From: Enterococcus xiangfangensis
GTDB taxonomy: Bacteria; Bacillota; Bacilli; Lactobacillales; Enterococcaceae
DNA length: 64,000 bases
Reading direction: 5' to 3'
Assembly (NCBI RefSeq): GCF_005405365.1
Contig: NZ_BJDX01000005.1
Coordinates: 1 to 64,000 of the forward strand
The notes beneath the pieces are model-generated. The model worked only from the letters and a program-made list of their open reading frames with translations, made no database searches and was not told where the DNA came from. This document shows positions 45,693 through 56,714 of this stretch, piece by piece. The stretch's first letter is position 1. The number at the start of each line of letters is the position of its first letter. Made by a program: the position numbers and the translations under genes.

Positions 45693-46994
45693 CTACTCTT
45701 CATCCATGAATCCGACATAGCGTCGTTTCAACATAAGTCCTTCTAATTGTTTCGCAGTTTCTAACGCAACACCGACAACGATCAAAAGACTTGTACCGCC
45801 CAAACCAATCGATTGAGGCAAGTTCCAAACCATTTGTGCGATAATCGGAATCAAGGCGATCAGACCTAAGAAAATAGATCCGACTACACTTAAGCGCATC
45901 AAAATTGCTGAAACGTATTCTTCTGTTCCTTTACCCGGTCTTACACGCAGAATGTAACTTCCTTGTTTTTGTAAGTTCTCTGCCAATTTCTCAGGATTAA
46001 CCTGAACAAATGCATAGAAAAAGGTGAAAGCAACGATCAGAACTGTATAAATCGCAGCACCTGGAACCGTGTTATAACTAAATAATTTTGTTAAAACATC
46101 GTACCAGCCTTCCGCGCTATATTGGCTAGCTAGTGCTTGCAACACCGCATTGGGAGTAGCAATAAACGAGCTGGCAAAAATAACTGGGATTACTCCGGCA
46201 GCATTTACTTTTAACGGTAGATAACTGCTCGTTGGAGCGCCAACGACTTGTTTTGTATATTGAATTGGGATTTTTCTTTCCGCTTGTTGAAAATACGTTA
46301 CAAAGAAGACAATCAACACGATTGCGATAAGTAAAATTACGACAAAAATAATTGATTTCCATAGATCACTTGGATCGATGTTCACAAAATAATCATCGTA
46401 AATATCTTTGATCCCTTGTGGCAAACCAGAAACGATCCCCGCAAAGATGATCATCGATACCCCATTACCGATTCCTTTTTCAGTAATCTGTTCTCCCAGC
46501 CAAGTCACGAACATCGTACCGGCTGTAAGAATGATACCGATCGTAACGAACGTTTGAACATTACGATTTGGCACGAAACCAAATTGAGCAAAATAGTCAA
46601 ATCCAGCCGTGATACTCACAGACTGAATGAAAGCCAAGACTAAAGTCAAATAGCGAGTTGCTTGATTCAACTTCTTACGACCGACTTCCCCTTGTTTTGA
46701 CCATTCGACAAATTTAGGAACGATATCCATCTGCAACAACTGAATAACAATCGAAGCAGTGATATATGGAGAAACCCCCATTGAGAAGACCGAGAAGTTT
46801 TGCATGGCCGAGCCGCTCACCATATTCAGCATTCTGAAAAATGGCATTTCGCTCAACCCTTGCAAACCACGCGCATCAACTCCCGGTACAGTGATCTGTG
46901 CACCTAACCGGAAAACCAATAACATTAAAACGGTAAATAAAATCCGTGATCGGATGTTCTTAACTTTGAATGCATCTTTTAAAAGTTTGAACAT
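45693..46994 (-). CDS. secY: Protein translocase subunit SecY
   Basis: Central channel protein of the Sec translocon, 433 residues with ten membrane helices. The N-terminal amphipathic segment, the plug region after helix 1 (VPGVDARGLQGLSEM) and the cytoplasmic loops (KQGEVGRKKLNQATRY; RKIPIQYTKQVVG) are conserved. Its ATG overlaps the rplO stop by one base (TAATG), indicating translational coupling. It works with SecE and SecG encoded elsewhere, SecA, and SRP/FtsY. Confidence 0.98.
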   Translation of the reverse strand: MFKLLKDAFKVKNIRSRILFTVLMLLVFRLGAQITVPGVDARGLQGLSEMPFFRMLNMVSGSAMQNFSVFSMGVSPYITASIVIQLLQMDIVPKFVEWSKQGEVGRKKLNQATRYLTLVLAFIQSVSITAGFDYFAQFGFVPNRNVQTFVTIGIILTAGTMFVTWLGEQITEKGIGNGVSMIIFAGIVSGLPQGIKDIYDDYFVNIDPSDLWKSIIFVVILLIAIVLIVFFVTYFQQAERKIPIQYTKQVVGAPTSSYLPLKVNAAGVIPVIFASSFIATPNAVLQALASQYSAEGWYDVLTKLFSYNTVPGAAIYTVLIVAFTFFYAFVQVNPEKLAENLQKQGSYILRVRPGKGTEEYVSAILMRLSVVGSIFLGLIALIPIIAQMVWNLPQSIGLGGTSLLIVVGVALETAKQLEGLMLKRRYVGFMDEE

Positions 46995-47434
46995 TAGATC
47001 ACCTCGATTGAACCACCGGCAGCTTCAATTGTTTCTTGAGCATGTTTAGAGAATTTTGCTGCTTTAACGATTAGTTTTTTATCTAATGATCCGTTTCCTA
47101 GAACTTTGATCCCAGCTTTTTCGTTTTTCACGATTCCAGCTTCAACTAAAGCAACTGGCGTTACTTCAGATCCATCTTCAAAACGATTTAAGACATCTAA
47201 ATTAATTACAGCATATTCTTTACGATTCACGTTAGTAAATCCACGTTTTGGTAAACGACGGAATAAAGGAGTTTGACCACCTTCAAAACCTAGACGCACA
47301 CCGCCACCTGAACGAGCTTTTTGTCCTTTTTGGCCACGTCCAGCTGTTTTCCCGTTACCTGATGAAGTACCACGTCCAACGCGGTTGCGAACTTTACGAG
47401 AACCTTCAGCAGGTTGTAATTCATGAAGTTTCAT
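46994..47434 (-). CDS. rplO: 50S ribosomal protein L15
   Basis: A 146-residue ribosomal protein with a Gly/Arg-rich extended N-terminal half ([20 protein letters not shown]) that threads into 23S rRNA, and a globular C-terminal half. The start is ATG 47432-47434 downstream of AGGAGG; a GTG four codons upstream overlaps the ribosome site and is rejected. It is coupled to secY. Confidence 0.97.
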   Translation of the reverse strand: MKLHELQPAEGSRKVRNRVGRGTSSGNGKTAGRGQKGQKARSGGGVRLGFEGGQTPLFRRLPKRGFTNVNRKEYAVINLDVLNRFEDGSEVTPVALVEAGIVKNEKAGIKVLGNGSLDKKLIVKAAKFSKHAQETIEAAGGSIEVI

Positions 47435-47474
47435 TATATTGGGCACCTCCTTAGATTTAAATTATCAATATTGA

Positions 47475-47654
47475 TTAAACTTCTTCTACGTCCACTAAAT
47501 GAGACACTGTGTTAACCATACCTTTGATTGCATCATTGGCAGGTTTAACAACTGTGCTGTTCATTTTTTTAAGACCCAACGCTTTAACAGTGTCGCGTTG
47601 GTTTTGAGGACGTCCGATAATACTGCGTTTTAAAGTAATTTTTAATTCAGCCAT
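47475..47654 (-). CDS. rpmD: 50S ribosomal protein L30
   Basis: A 59-residue ribosomal protein. It begins [20 protein letters not shown] and contains the [14 protein letters not shown] segment typical of bacterial L30. ATG at 47652-47654 after AAGGAGG. It lies between rpsE and rplO, the standard place. Confidence 0.96.
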   Translation of the reverse strand: MAELKITLKRSIIGRPQNQRDTVKALGLKKMNSTVVKPANDAIKGMVNTVSHLVDVEEV

Positions 47655-47668
47655 TTCATTCGTCCTCC

Positions 47669-48169
47669 TTAATTAGCTAAGTTTTCAACAGAGATACCGC
47701 GTAATGCAGCAACATCTTCTGCTTTTTTCAATTGAGTTAAACCTTCAACAGTTGCCCGAACAACGTTGATTGGTGTGTTTGAACCTAAAGATTTAGAAGT
47801 TACATCGGCAACCCCAGCTAATTCCAAGACGGCACGAACTGGTCCACCAGCGGCAACTCCAGAACCTTCAACGGCTGGTTTCATCAAGATGCGTCCACCA
47901 CCGAATACACCAATAACTTCGTGAGGAAGCGTAGTTCCTACCATTGGTACTTCGACTAGGTTTTTCTTAGCGTCTTCGATTGCTTTACGAATTGCTTCAG
48001 GTACTTCTTGAGCTTTACCGGTACCAAAGCCTACATGACCGTTTTTGTCACCGACAACAACTAGTGCTGCGAAACGTAGACGACGTCCACCTTTAACAAC
48101 TTTAGTAACACGGTTGATCGCTACAACGCGGTCTTCTAATTCCAAATGTTTTGGATCGATATAAACCAT
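47669..48169 (-). CDS. rpsE: 30S ribosomal protein S5
   Basis: A 166-residue small-subunit protein at the mRNA entry site, important for decoding accuracy. The double-stranded RNA-binding-like N-terminal domain includes [18 protein letters not shown], the loop where spectinomycin-resistance changes occur; it looks wild type. ATG start. It lies between rplR and rpmD. Confidence 0.98.
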   Translation of the reverse strand: MVYIDPKHLELEDRVVAINRVTKVVKGGRRLRFAALVVVGDKNGHVGFGTGKAQEVPEAIRKAIEDAKKNLVEVPMVGTTLPHEVIGVFGGGRILMKPAVEGSGVAAGGPVRAVLELAGVADVTSKSLGSNTPINVVRATVEGLTQLKKAEDVAALRGISVENLAN

Positions 48170-48189
48170 GAATGGTGTTCCTCCTTCTC

Positions 48190-48546
48190 CTAAAATTCTA
48201 GTCCATTTTCGCGAGCTGCTTCGGCTAAAGCTGCTACACGGCCATGGTAAAGGTATCCACCACGGTCAAAGACTACTTTCTTAATACCTTTTTCTGATGC
48301 ACGTTCTGCTACTAATTTCCCAACAGCTTGTGCTTGTTCAGTTTTTGTTCCACCTGAAATTTCTTTATCCAAGGCAGAGGCACTTGCTAGCGTCACACCC
48401 GCTACGTCATCAATTACTTGCGCGTAGATGTTTTTGTTAGAACGGAAAACGTTCAAGCGTGGGCACTCAGCAGTACCAGAGATCTTACCACGAACGCGCA
48501 TGTGGCGTTTTTGGCGTGTTTTATTCTTGTCTGGTTTTGTAATCAC
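48190..48546 (-). CDS. rplR: 50S ribosomal protein L18
   Basis: A 118-residue protein that binds 5S rRNA with L5. The start is GTG 48544-48546, giving the family N-terminus [19 protein letters not shown]; a second in-frame GTG three codons earlier sits in the ribosome site and is rejected. The C-terminal [20 protein letters not shown] is diagnostic. Confidence 0.97.
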   Translation of the reverse strand: MITKPDKNKTRQKRHMRVRGKISGTAECPRLNVFRSNKNIYAQVIDDVAGVTLASASALDKEISGGTKTEQAQAVGKLVAERASEKGIKKVVFDRGGYLYHGRVAALAEAARENGLEF

Positions 48547-48598
48547 AATTGTCACCTCTTTAATTAAGCTGGCCTAAGCCGCGTGTAGGTTTGACCTA

Positions 48599-49135
48599 CT
48601 ATTTACCAGTTTTACCTTCTTTACGACGTACGTATTCGCCAACATAACGGATACCTTTGCCTTTATAAGGTTCTGGAGGACGAGTTCCGCGGATTTTCGC
48701 AGCTAATTCGCCTACTACTTCTTTGTCTGATCCTTTAACAACTACTTGAGTGTTAGCAGGAACTTCGATTGTAATACCTTCTGGTGCTACGATCTCAACT
48801 GGATGTGAGTAACCAACATTCAACACAAGTTTTGAACCTTGTAATTGTGCACGGTACCCAACCCCGATTAATTCTAGTGCTTTTTGGAACCCTTCTGAAA
48901 CACCAACAACCATGTTATTGAAGTTTGCACGAGTTGTTCCGTGAATTGTTTTCATTTCTTTGCTGTCATTTGGACGAGTAAATGTTACTTCGTTTCCTTC
49001 GATGCTCATTTTGATATCAGAAGAAAAAGTACGAGTTAATTCACCTTTAGGTCCTTTAACAGTAACGTCGTTTCCGTTTTGAGTTACTTCAACTCCTGCA
49101 GGTAAAACGACTAATTTATTACCAATACGGCTCAC
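48599..49135 (-). CDS. rplF: 50S ribosomal protein L6
   Basis: A 178-residue two-domain protein near the factor-binding site of the large subunit. It begins [16 protein letters not shown] and contains the conserved [20 protein letters not shown] near the end. It starts with GTG 49133-49135, after AGGAGGTG. Confidence 0.98.
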   Translation of the reverse strand: MSRIGNKLVVLPAGVEVTQNGNDVTVKGPKGELTRTFSSDIKMSIEGNEVTFTRPNDSKEMKTIHGTTRANFNNMVVGVSEGFQKALELIGVGYRAQLQGSKLVLNVGYSHPVEIVAPEGITIEVPANTQVVVKGSDKEVVGELAAKIRGTRPPEPYKGKGIRYVGEYVRRKEGKTGK

Positions 49136-49166
49136 TTATAGACACCTCCTCATGGATTGTTTGATC

Positions 49167-49565
49167 TTACCAAACGTAAGCTAGCACTTCGCCGCCGACG
49201 TTTTTGCCTCTTGCTTCTTTGTCGGTTACTAAACCTTCAGAAGTAGAGATGATTGCGATACCTAAACCGTTTAATACTTTTGGTACTTCGTCAGCTTTGA
49301 CATAAGCACGCAAGCCTGGTTTAGAAATACGTTTTAAGTTCGTGATAACACGTTCGTCATTTTTACCGTATTTAAGGAAAACACGGATCATGCCTTGTTT
49401 GTCATCTTCGATATATTCAACATCACGTACGAAACCTTCACGTTTAAGGATTTCCGCGATGTCACGTTTGATTTTTGAAGCAGGTACTTCTACTGTATCG
49501 TGCTTTACCATGTTGGCATTACGAATACGAGTTAGAAAATCTGCAATTGGATCTGTCATGACCAT
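49167..49565 (-). CDS. rpsH: 30S ribosomal protein S8
   Basis: A 132-residue primary 16S rRNA-binding protein of the central domain. The N-terminus [20 protein letters not shown] and C-terminal [13 protein letters not shown] motif match the family. The ATG start follows GGAGG by 11 bases. The equivalent protein in E. coli represses the spc operon; that control is not established in Firmicutes. Confidence 0.98.
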   Translation of the reverse strand: MVMTDPIADFLTRIRNANMVKHDTVEVPASKIKRDIAEILKREGFVRDVEYIEDDKQGMIRVFLKYGKNDERVITNLKRISKPGLRAYVKADEVPKVLNGLGIAIISTSEGLVTDKEARGKNVGGEVLAYVW

Positions 49566-49597
49566 TGAACTATTTACCTCCTTTATGCGAGTATATT

Positions 49598-49783
49598 TTA
49601 CCAGCTAGCTTTCTTCACGCCGGGAATTTGACCTTTGTAGGCAAGTTCGCGGAAGCAAATACGGCAAAGATGAAATTTACGATAAACTGAATGTGGACGT
49701 CCGCAACGTTCGCAGCGAGTATATTCTTGCGTTGAATGTTTTGCAGGGCGTTTGTTTTTAGCAATCATTGATTTTTTAGCCAA
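49598..49783 (-). CDS. rpsZ: 30S ribosomal protein S14, zinc-binding type Z
   Basis: A 61-residue zinc-form S14. The ligands are in CERCGRPH and CRICFREL, two CxxC pairs. The short length distinguishes it from the 89-residue zinc-free paralogue that many Firmicutes carry elsewhere. ATG start; located between rplE and rpsH. Confidence 0.97.
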   Translation of the reverse strand: MAKKSMIAKNKRPAKHSTQEYTRCERCGRPHSVYRKFHLCRICFRELAYKGQIPGVKKASW

Positions 49784-49800
49784 TTTTTTCGCCTCCTTGA

Positions 49801-50340
49801 TTATTTTTGGAATGGCATTCCAAGTTGTGTTAATAATTCGCGAGATTCTTCGTCTGTTTTAGCAGTTGTAACAACAACGATATCCATACCGCGGACTTTA
49901 TCAACTAAATCATAATCTACTTCAGGGAAGATCAGTTGTTCTTTGACACCTAAAGTAAAGTTACCACGGCCATCAAAGGATTTTTTGCTTACTCCGTGGA
50001 AGTCACGTACACGGGGAAGTGACACAGTCACTAATTTGTCTAAGAATTCATACATTCTTTCTCCACGTAGTGTTACTTTCGCACCGATAGGCATTCCTTC
50101 ACGTAAACGGAAACCAGCGATTGATTTTTTAGCTTTTGTGATGATTGGTTTTTGACCAGAGATCAAGGCTAATTCTTCAACAGCTTTATCAAGGTTTTTT
50201 GTGTTTGATACCGCATCACCAACACCCATGTTGATGACGATTTTTTCAACTTTAGGAACTTCCATAACTGAATTATAGTTAAATTTTTCCATCAAAGATG
50301 GTGTAATTTCACTTACAAATTTTTCTTTTAGGCGGTTCAT
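49801..50340 (-). CDS. rplE: 50S ribosomal protein L5
   Basis: A 179-residue 5S rRNA-binding protein of the central protuberance that contacts S13 and P-site tRNA. The N-terminus [20 protein letters not shown], the [18 protein letters not shown] segment and the [20 protein letters not shown] motif are conserved. ATG start. Confidence 0.98.
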   Translation of the reverse strand: MNRLKEKFVSEITPSLMEKFNYNSVMEVPKVEKIVINMGVGDAVSNTKNLDKAVEELALISGQKPIITKAKKSIAGFRLREGMPIGAKVTLRGERMYEFLDKLVTVSLPRVRDFHGVSKKSFDGRGNFTLGVKEQLIFPEVDYDLVDKVRGMDIVVVTTAKTDEESRELLTQLGMPFQK

Positions 50341-50366
50341 CTATAAGATCCTCCTTTCTCGTTTAA

Positions 50367-50678
50367 TTATTTATCTAGAGTTTCGCCGGTTTTTTTAGAA
50401 ACGCGGACTTTCTTGCCGTCAACCACTTTGTAGCCAACGCGTGTCGCTTCTCCATTTGAAGGGTCGATCACCATAACATTAGAAGCGTGAATTGGTGCTT
50501 CTACCTCAACGATTCCGCCTTGAGGGGCTTCTTGAGAGGCTTTTTTATGTTTTTTCACGACATTGACACCTTCAACAACGACTTTGTCTTGTTTAGGAAG
50601 GGCTTCTAATACAACGCCTTCTTTATTTCTGTCTTTGCCAGAGATAACTTTTACTTTATCGCCTTTTTTAACGAACAT
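50367..50678 (-). CDS. rplX: 50S ribosomal protein L24
   Basis: A 103-residue assembly-initiating protein with an N-terminal KOW motif ([18 protein letters not shown]). It binds the 5' region of 23S rRNA. ATG start after AAAGGAGG. It lies between rplN and rplE in the spc operon. Confidence 0.98.
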   Translation of the reverse strand: MFVKKGDKVKVISGKDRNKEGVVLEALPKQDKVVVEGVNVVKKHKKASQEAPQGGIVEVEAPIHASNVMVIDPSNGEATRVGYKVVDGKKVRVSKKTGETLDK

Positions 50679-50713
50679 TACTGTTGCGCACCTCCTTTAG
50701 TTGAATCTCTCGA

Positions 50714-51097
<384 letters not shown>

Positions 51098-51137
51098 TCA
51101 GATTTAAAGAACATCTATATAGGAAAATCTCGTGTGA

Positions 51138-51404
51138 TTAGATAATCACTGCTTTTTCAACGATTTCAACCAGACGGAAACGTTTGGTAGCTGATAACGG
51201 ACGAGTTTCCATGATTTTCACGATATCGCCAATTTTTGCTTCATTGTTTTCATCGTGAGCTTTGTACTTTTTAGAATATTTCATGCGTTTACCATAGATT
51301 GGGTGGTTCTTTTGGGTTTCAACGATAACAGTGATCGTTTTGTCCATTTTGTCAGATACCACGCGTCCTTGATAAACTTTACGTTGATTTCTTTCTTCAG
51401 TCAT
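51138..51404 (-). CDS. rpsQ: 30S ribosomal protein S17
   Basis: An 88-residue OB-fold protein that binds the 5' domain of 16S rRNA. The segments [14 protein letters not shown] and [16 protein letters not shown] are characteristic. ATG at 51402-51404. It lies between rpmC and rplN. Confidence 0.98.
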   Translation of the reverse strand: MTEERNQRKVYQGRVVSDKMDKTITVIVETQKNHPIYGKRMKYSKKYKAHDENNEAKIGDIVKIMETRPLSATKRFRLVEIVEKAVII

Positions 51405-51425
51405 ACTGGAAATGGCCTCCTTCCA

Positions 51426-51617
51426 CTATTTGTCAGCTTGTTCACGCAACACAGTTTTGATGCGTGCAATCGATTTACGTACTTCTTTAATACGTGCAGT
51501 GTTTTCTAATTGACCTGTTGCTAATTGGAATCTAAGATTGAACAATTCTTCTTTTAATTGTTTTTCTTGATCTAGCATTTCGGCAGTGGTTAATTCTCTG
51601 ATTTCTTTAACCTTCAT
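51426..51617 (-). CDS. rpmC: 50S ribosomal protein L29
   Basis: A 63-residue helical protein near the exit tunnel, part of the docking site for SRP and trigger factor. The start is ATG 51615-51617 ([15 protein letters not shown]), which overlaps the rplP stop by 11 bases; an upstream in-frame start lies inside rplP and is rejected. Translation is probably coupled to rplP. Confidence 0.96.
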   Translation of the reverse strand: MKVKEIRELTTAEMLDQEKQLKEELFNLRFQLATGQLENTARIKEVRKSIARIKTVLREQADK

Positions 51618-52041
51618 TCGATTCACCACCCATTTCCTCACGTTTTACGATCTTAGTTTTCATTGGTAATTTGTGAGAAGCAAGACGTAATGCTTCACGA
51701 GCAACTTCTTCAGGAACGCCGGCGATTTCAAACATGATCTTGCCGCGTTTAACTGGTGAAACCCAGCCTTCAGGAGCACCTTTACCAGATCCCATACGTA
51801 CACCAATTGCTTTGGCAGTATAAGATTTGTGAGGGAAAATTTTAATCCATACTTTCCCACCACGTTTCATGTAACGAGTCATTGCAATACGGGCAGCTTC
51901 GATTTGACGGTTAGTAATCCAATGTGAATCAACAGCTTGTAAGCCGAATTCTCCAAATGCGATTTCTTTACCACCTTTAGCTTCTCCACGCATTTTACCG
52001 CGGAATTCACGACGGTGTTTTACACGTTTAGGTACTAACAT
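51607..52041 (-). CDS. rplP: 50S ribosomal protein L16
   Basis: A 144-residue protein at the A-site side of the large subunit, needed late in assembly. It begins [19 protein letters not shown]. The conserved loop with [17 protein letters not shown] contains the arginine hydroxylated in some bacteria. ATG start, two bases after the rpsC stop. Confidence 0.98.
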   Translation of the reverse strand: MLVPKRVKHRREFRGKMRGEAKGGKEIAFGEFGLQAVDSHWITNRQIEAARIAMTRYMKRGGKVWIKIFPHKSYTAKAIGVRMGSGKGAPEGWVSPVKRGKIMFEIAGVPEEVAREALRLASHKLPMKTKIVKREEMGGESNEG

Positions 52042-52043
52042 GA

Positions 52044-52700
52044 TTATTTCCCTCCTTTCTCAGTGTTTTTCTTTGTAGGAAGAATTTCTCCACGATAAAT
52101 CCACACTTTAACTCCTAGTTTTCCGTATGTTGTATCTGCTTCTTCCCATGCGTAGTCGATGTCAGCACGTAATGTATGAAGAGGAACTGTTCCTTCTGAG
52201 TATCCTTCTGAACGGGCGATATCCGCACCGTTTAAACGACCTGATACTTGAGTTTTGATTCCTTTAGCGCCTGAACGCATTGTGCGTTGGATCGCTTGTT
52301 TTTGTGCACGACGGAAAGCAACACGGTTTTCTAATTGACGTGCGATTCCTTCTCCGACTAATTTTGCATCTAAATCTGGTTTTTTGATTTCAATGATGTT
52401 GATATGAACTCGTTTACCAGTTAATTTATTTAATTCTTTTCTTAGGCTTTCAACTTCAGATCCGCCTTTACCGATAACCATGCCAGGTTTGGCTGTGTGA
52501 ATTGAAATGTTTACACGATTTGCAGCGCGTTCGATTTCAACAGTTGACACAGCGGCATCAGCAAGCTTAGTTGCGATGAACTTACGGATTCTCAAATCTT
52601 CGTGTAGAAATTCAGCATACTCTTTTTCGGCATACCATTTAGCATCCCACTCACGGATAATGCCTACACGCATCCCAATAGGATTTACTTTTTGACCCAC
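52044..52700 (-). CDS. rpsC: 30S ribosomal protein S3
   Basis: A 218-residue protein of the mRNA entry channel with helicase function. A KH domain holds the [14 protein letters not shown] motif (about residues 77-90), and [12 protein letters not shown] lies in the C-terminal domain. It starts with GTG 52698-52700 after AAGGAGGG, giving [12 protein letters not shown]. Confidence 0.98.
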   Translation of the reverse strand: MGQKVNPIGMRVGIIREWDAKWYAEKEYAEFLHEDLRIRKFIATKLADAAVSTVEIERAANRVNISIHTAKPGMVIGKGGSEVESLRKELNKLTGKRVHINIIEIKKPDLDAKLVGEGIARQLENRVAFRRAQKQAIQRTMRSGAKGIKTQVSGRLNGADIARSEGYSEGTVPLHTLRADIDYAWEEADTTYGKLGVKVWIYRGEILPTKKNTEKGGK

Positions 52701-52713
52701 TGATTATCCCTCC

Positions 52714-53061
52714 TTATTTTTCTGATACCACAACGGTAATATGACTTGTACGTTTGTTAATTGGTGAAGCTGAACCTTTTGCACGCGGACGGAAACGTTT
52801 CATTGTTGGTCCTTCGTTAACAAATGCTTCAGAAACTACCAAGTTTTCAACATCTAAGTCAAAGTTGTTTTCTGCGTTAGCAACTGCTGACATCATAACT
52901 TTTTCGATGATTCCTGCAGATTTATTTGGTGTGAATTTCAAAATTGAAATTGCTTCTGCTACGCTTTTTCCTCTGATAAGATCGATTACTAAACGTGCTT
53001 TACGAGGAGAAGTGCGAACTGTTCTCGCAGTTGCCTTAGCTGATGTAATTTGTTCTGCCAT
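52714..53061 (-). CDS. rplV: 50S ribosomal protein L22
   Basis: A 115-residue protein whose long beta-hairpin lines the exit tunnel; the tip [17 protein letters not shown] is where macrolide-resistance insertions arise, and it looks wild type. ATG start. It lies between rpsS and rpsC. Confidence 0.98.
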   Translation of the reverse strand: MAEQITSAKATARTVRTSPRKARLVIDLIRGKSVAEAISILKFTPNKSAGIIEKVMMSAVANAENNFDLDVENLVVSEAFVNEGPTMKRFRPRAKGSASPINKRTSHITVVVSEK

Positions 53062-53082
53062 GTTAATATCCTCCCCTCAAAA

Positions 53083-53361
53083 TTAACGTTTTGTTTTCTT
53101 ATCGTCGGCGGCATGTCCACGATAAGTTCTTGATGGTGCAAATTCGCCTAATTTATGTCCTACCATGTCTTCTTGGATGTAAACTGGCACATGTTTGCGT
53201 CCGTCATAAACAGCAATTGTAAATCCTACAAAACTAGGGAAAATTGTTGAACGACGAGACCAAGTTTTGATAACTTTTTTCTTTTCAACACCTTGTTGCG
53301 CTTCGACCTTTTTCATCAAATGATCATCGACGAAAGGTCCTTTTTTCAAACTACGACCCAT
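53083..53361 (-). CDS. rpsS: 30S ribosomal protein S19
   Basis: A 92-residue head protein of the small subunit. It begins [20 protein letters not shown] and ends in a basic tail after [18 protein letters not shown] start at 53359-53361. Confidence 0.98.
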   Translation of the reverse strand: MGRSLKKGPFVDDHLMKKVEAQQGVEKKKVIKTWSRRSTIFPSFVGFTIAVYDGRKHVPVYIQEDMVGHKLGEFAPSRTYRGHAADDKKTKR

Positions 53362-53403
53362 GGTGTACCTCCTCTCAAAATATGCGACACATAGTCAATG
53401 GTT

Positions 53404-54237
53404 TTATTTAGTCTTACGACGACGTACGATAAGCTTGTCTGATGCAGCTTTCTTATTACGTGTTTTGTAACCCAATGCAGGTTGTCCCCAAGGAGATACT
53501 GGAGCTTTGCGTCCGACTGGAGCTTTACCTTCACCACCACCGTGTGGGTGATCGTTAGGGTTCATTACGCTACCACGTACAGTTGGACGTTTGCGCATCC
53601 AACGAGAACGACCAGCTTTACCAATGTTGATCAATTCGTGTTGTTCGTTACCAACAGAACCGATAGTAGCACGGCAAGTAGCTAAGATCATACGAACTTC
53701 GCCAGAGTTTAAACGTACTAATACGTATTTTCCTTCTTTACCAAGTACTTGAGCACTTGTACCAGCTGAACGGATTAATTGTCCGCCTTTGCCAGGTTTC
53801 ATTTCGATGTTGTGGATAACAGTACCAACTGGAATGTTTTCTAGTGGTAGTGCGTTTCCGATTTTGATATCTGCATCTGATCCAGACACGATTGTCATGC
53901 CAACTTCTAAGCCTTTAGGGGCTAAAATGTAAGCTTTCACTCCGTCTGTATAATGAACTAATGCAATATTTGCTGAGCGGTTTGGATCGTACTCGATCGT
54001 TTGTACTGTAGCAACCACGTTATCTTTATTACGTTTGAAGTCGATAACACGGTATTGACGTTTATGTCCGCCACCTTGATGACGTACAGTGATGCGACCG
54101 TTGTTGTTACGACCGGCGTTGTTTTTCAATGGTTGTAATAACGTCTTTTCAGGCGTTGAAGTAGTGATTTCAGCGAAATCAGAACTTGTCATATTACGAC
54201 GACCATTTGAGGTAGGTTTGTACTTTTTAATCGCCAC
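53404..54237 (-). CDS. rplB: 50S ribosomal protein L2
   Basis: A 277-residue protein essential for peptidyl-transferase centre assembly. The conserved His in the loop [17 protein letters not shown] and the SH3-like barrel [14 protein letters not shown] are present. It starts with GTG 54235-54237, after AGGAGGG. Confidence 0.98.
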   Translation of the reverse strand: MAIKKYKPTSNGRRNMTSSDFAEITTSTPEKTLLQPLKNNAGRNNNGRITVRHQGGGHKRQYRVIDFKRNKDNVVATVQTIEYDPNRSANIALVHYTDGVKAYILAPKGLEVGMTIVSGSDADIKIGNALPLENIPVGTVIHNIEMKPGKGGQLIRSAGTSAQVLGKEGKYVLVRLNSGEVRMILATCRATIGSVGNEQHELINIGKAGRSRWMRKRPTVRGSVMNPNDHPHGGGEGKAPVGRKAPVSPWGQPALGYKTRNKKAASDKLIVRRRKTK

Positions 54238-54276
54238 GTCTAGTTTCCCTCCTATTTACTAGTGATTTTCTAACGC

Positions 54277-54564
54277 TTATTCAGCGTCGAAAAGTTGGAT
54301 TTCTTTTGATTCTTCAGATAAAGTCACAACAGCTTTGCGACGTTTTTTTGTGAAGCCTTGGTATTTACCCATACGTTTTGCTTTTGGTTTAGCATTCATA
54401 ATGTTTACGTTTTTAACTTTAACGTCAAATGCAGCTTCAACCGCTTGTTTGACTAAAGTTTTATTTGCGCGAGTGTCCACTTCGAAAGTATATTTCTTTT
54501 CGTCCATGTCTAACATAGATTTTTCAGTGATCACTGGGCGTTTGATTACGTCTAGTAAGTTCAT
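54277..54564 (-). CDS. rplW: 50S ribosomal protein L23
   Basis: A 95-residue exit-tunnel protein, the main docking point for trigger factor and SRP. It begins [17 protein letters not shown]. The ATG overlaps the rplD stop by one base (TAATG), so it is coupled to rplD. Confidence 0.98.
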   Translation of the reverse strand: MNLLDVIKRPVITEKSMLDMDEKKYTFEVDTRANKTLVKQAVEAAFDVKVKNVNIMNAKPKAKRMGKYQGFTKKRRKAVVTLSEESKEIQLFDAE

Positions 54565-55187
54565 TATGCAAGCACCTCCTCAATTTGAGTAAGAGCGGTT
54601 TGCGTTGCTAAGATTTTTTCATTAGCGACTACATCTAATACAGTAACGTTGTTTGAAGTAGTTACAGTCACGTTTGGTAAGTTACGAGCAGCTAAGCCTG
54701 CAACTTCGTTTTCTGTTTCTAAAACAACCAATACTTTTGAATCGATAGACAAGCTAGTTAAAACTTGTTTGAATTCTTTTGTTTTAGGAGCGTCAAAGCT
54801 TAAAGCGTCAACAGCAACTAAATTATTTTCAGCAACTTTTTCTGATAAAACAGATTTGATTGCTAAGCGACGAACTTTTTTAGGAAGTTTGTAGCTGTAT
54901 GAACGTGGTGTTGGTCCGAAGACGATACCACCTCCACGCCATTGTGGTGAGCGGATAGAACCTTGACGAGCACGTCCAGTTCCTTTTTGGCGCCATGGTT
55001 TGCGACCACCGCCACGAACTGCGCTACGATTTTTCACAGCGTGTGTTCCTTGTCTTAATGAAGCACGTTGCATGATGATTGCATCGTAAACAACATTTTC
55101 ATTTGGTTCGATTCCGAAGATTTCTTCATTTAAAGTGATGTCACCGTTTTGAGTTCCATCTTGTTTGAATAATGCTACAGTTGGCAT
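54564..55187 (-). CDS. rplD: 50S ribosomal protein L4
   Basis: A 207-residue protein with a globular domain and a long loop ([20 protein letters not shown]) lining the exit tunnel. In E. coli L4 represses the S10 operon; the equivalent control has not been shown in Firmicutes. ATG start, 28 bases after rplC. Confidence 0.98.
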   Translation of the reverse strand: MPTVALFKQDGTQNGDITLNEEIFGIEPNENVVYDAIIMQRASLRQGTHAVKNRSAVRGGGRKPWRQKGTGRARQGSIRSPQWRGGGIVFGPTPRSYSYKLPKKVRRLAIKSVLSEKVAENNLVAVDALSFDAPKTKEFKQVLTSLSIDSKVLVVLETENEVAGLAARNLPNVTVTTSNNVTVLDVVANEKILATQTALTQIEEVLA

Positions 55188-55215
55188 TCCTTAGTTCCTC
55201 CTTTCCTATAACTAA

Positions 55216-55845
55216 TTATTTAGCTTTCACAGCTGATTTGATAGTGATTAAAGATTTTTTAGCGCCAGGAACATTTCCTTTAACTAAGATAACGTTGCGG
55301 TCAGCGTCAACACGAACAACTTCAAGATTTTGAATTGTCACGCGGTTGCCACCCATACGGCCAGCTAAACGTTTGTTTTTAAATACACGGTTTGGTGCAA
55401 CAGGACCCATAGATCCAGGACGACGGTGGTAACGAGATCCGTGAGCCATTGGGCCGCGGCTTTGTCCATAACGTTTGATAACGCCTTGGAATCCTTTACC
55501 TTTAGTCGTTCCGGTAACATCAATGATGTCTCCAGCTTGGAAAGTATCAACTTTCACTTCTTTACCTACTTCATAGTCTCCTAGCTCAACATCTTTGAAT
55601 TCTCGAATGAAGCGCTTAGGAGCCGTGTTTGCTTTTGCAACATGACCTTTCGCAGGTTTGTTAGACAAAACTTCACGCATATCTTGGTAACCTAATTGAA
55701 CTGCTTCGTAGCCATCGTTCTCCATTGTTTTCACTTGTAAAACAACGTTTGGAGTAGCTTCGATAACAGTAACTGGAATAAGTTCGCCAGATTCTGTGAA
55801 GATTTGAGTCATTCCCACTTTTTTCCCTAAGATTCCTTTGGTCAT
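55216..55845 (-). CDS. rplC: 50S ribosomal protein L3
   Basis: A 209-residue assembly-initiator protein whose loop reaches the peptidyl-transferase centre. It begins [15 protein letters not shown]. The loop region with [20 protein letters not shown], where linezolid- and tiamulin-resistance changes occur, appears wild type. ATG start. Confidence 0.98.
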   Translation of the reverse strand: MTKGILGKKVGMTQIFTESGELIPVTVIEATPNVVLQVKTMENDGYEAVQLGYQDMREVLSNKPAKGHVAKANTAPKRFIREFKDVELGDYEVGKEVKVDTFQAGDIIDVTGTTKGKGFQGVIKRYGQSRGPMAHGSRYHRRPGSMGPVAPNRVFKNKRLAGRMGGNRVTIQNLEVVRVDADRNVILVKGNVPGAKKSLITIKSAVKAK

Positions 55846-55866
55846 GATTACACCTCCATTTTCTTA

Positions 55867-56175
55867 TTATAGTTTGATTTCAATATTCACACCTGATGGT
55901 AAGTCAAGCTTCATTAAAGCATCAACTGTTTTCGGTGTTGGGTTCACAATGTCAATTAGACGTTTGTGAGTACGCATTTCGAATTGTTCACGCGAATCTT
56001 TGTATTTATGAGTCGCACGGATTACAGTGTAAAGACTGCGTTCAGTTGGTAATGGAATTGGACCAGACACGCTAGCTCCAGTTCTTTTTGCAGTTTCCAC
56101 AATTTTATCCGCTGATTGATCTAAAATACCATGTTCATACGCTTTTAAACGGATACGAATTTTTTGTTTTGCCAT
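55867..56175 (-). CDS. rpsJ: 30S ribosomal protein S10
   Basis: A 102-residue head protein of the small subunit, also NusE in transcription antitermination. The start is ATG 56173-56175 after GGAGGG, giving [15 protein letters not shown]; the frame is open 12 codons further upstream in the leader. First gene of the 29-gene supraoperon ending at rplQ. Confidence 0.98.
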   Translation of the reverse strand: MAKQKIRIRLKAYEHGILDQSADKIVETAKRTGASVSGPIPLPTERSLYTVIRATHKYKDSREQFEMRTHKRLIDIVNPTPKTVDALMKLDLPSGVNIEIKL

Positions 56176-56648
56176 CTTATTCCCTCCTTCGCCTATTTTA
56201 AAAGTAGACATAGCTCCACGAAAATCTCCGTCACGCTCGTTCGTGGCAAAGCGTCCGGGCGTGTCGCAACCTCTCGTTTCAAAGCCGGTGGATTCTTTTT
56301 TTGAACCCCCAGTGTCATTCGCACTTCTGCAAACAGCACCTTTATGATTATATTACATGAGGTTAACGATTGCAAGGATTTTCTCAGCTTTTTTGGATTT
56401 TCTAGTACGTTTTCAGAAAACACCCGAAACACATAATCGATAATTTTTTCTTCTATAGTAATAGCATTTATTTTATCCACCCAATCCGATCTTCGCCTTT
56501 TAAAAAATCCGCATCCCAATAACTATTTCAGTTTTCGCAACCGCATCCGATCATTGCAATCGATTTCCGTTATATTTTTTCAATAGATTTATTCTCGAGT
56601 TAAAAACTTCAGCGTTTTCGGATCATCGAACGTATCAATTAAAGCGAC
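56176..56648 (-). other. S10 operon leader and tuf-rpsJ spacer
   Basis: Between the tuf terminator and rpsJ about 470 bases carry no supported gene. The S10 promoter is at 56347-56375, giving a leader of about 165 nt with hairpins GGGTTC/GAATCC and CCACGAA/TTCGTGG. Upstream (56380-56640) is AT-rich sequence with several GATCGGAT-like words and no clear function. Confidence 0.5.
56347..56375 (-). promoter_or_regulatory. Promoter of the S10-spc-alpha supraoperon
   Basis: Minus strand: TTGCAA (56370-56375), 17 bases, perfect TATAAT (56347-56352). Confidence 0.8.
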
Positions 56649-56681
56649 AAAAAAAGAGCCGCCAGAAACTGGCGACTCTTT
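56649..56681 (-). terminator. Intrinsic terminator of tuf
   Basis: A 13-bp stem (56653-56665 with 56669-56681, one G-T pair) with triloop, followed by T-run on the minus strand, 34 bases after the tuf stop. Confidence 0.9.
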
Positions 56682-56714
56682 ACGTCCGAGCATAATTTTA
56701 AAATGTAAAGCTAA

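Noticed and set aside
56193..56519. 108-residue minus-strand open frame before rpsJ
   Set aside because: It spans the S10 promoter and leader and has no ribosome site; its sequence is not protein-like.
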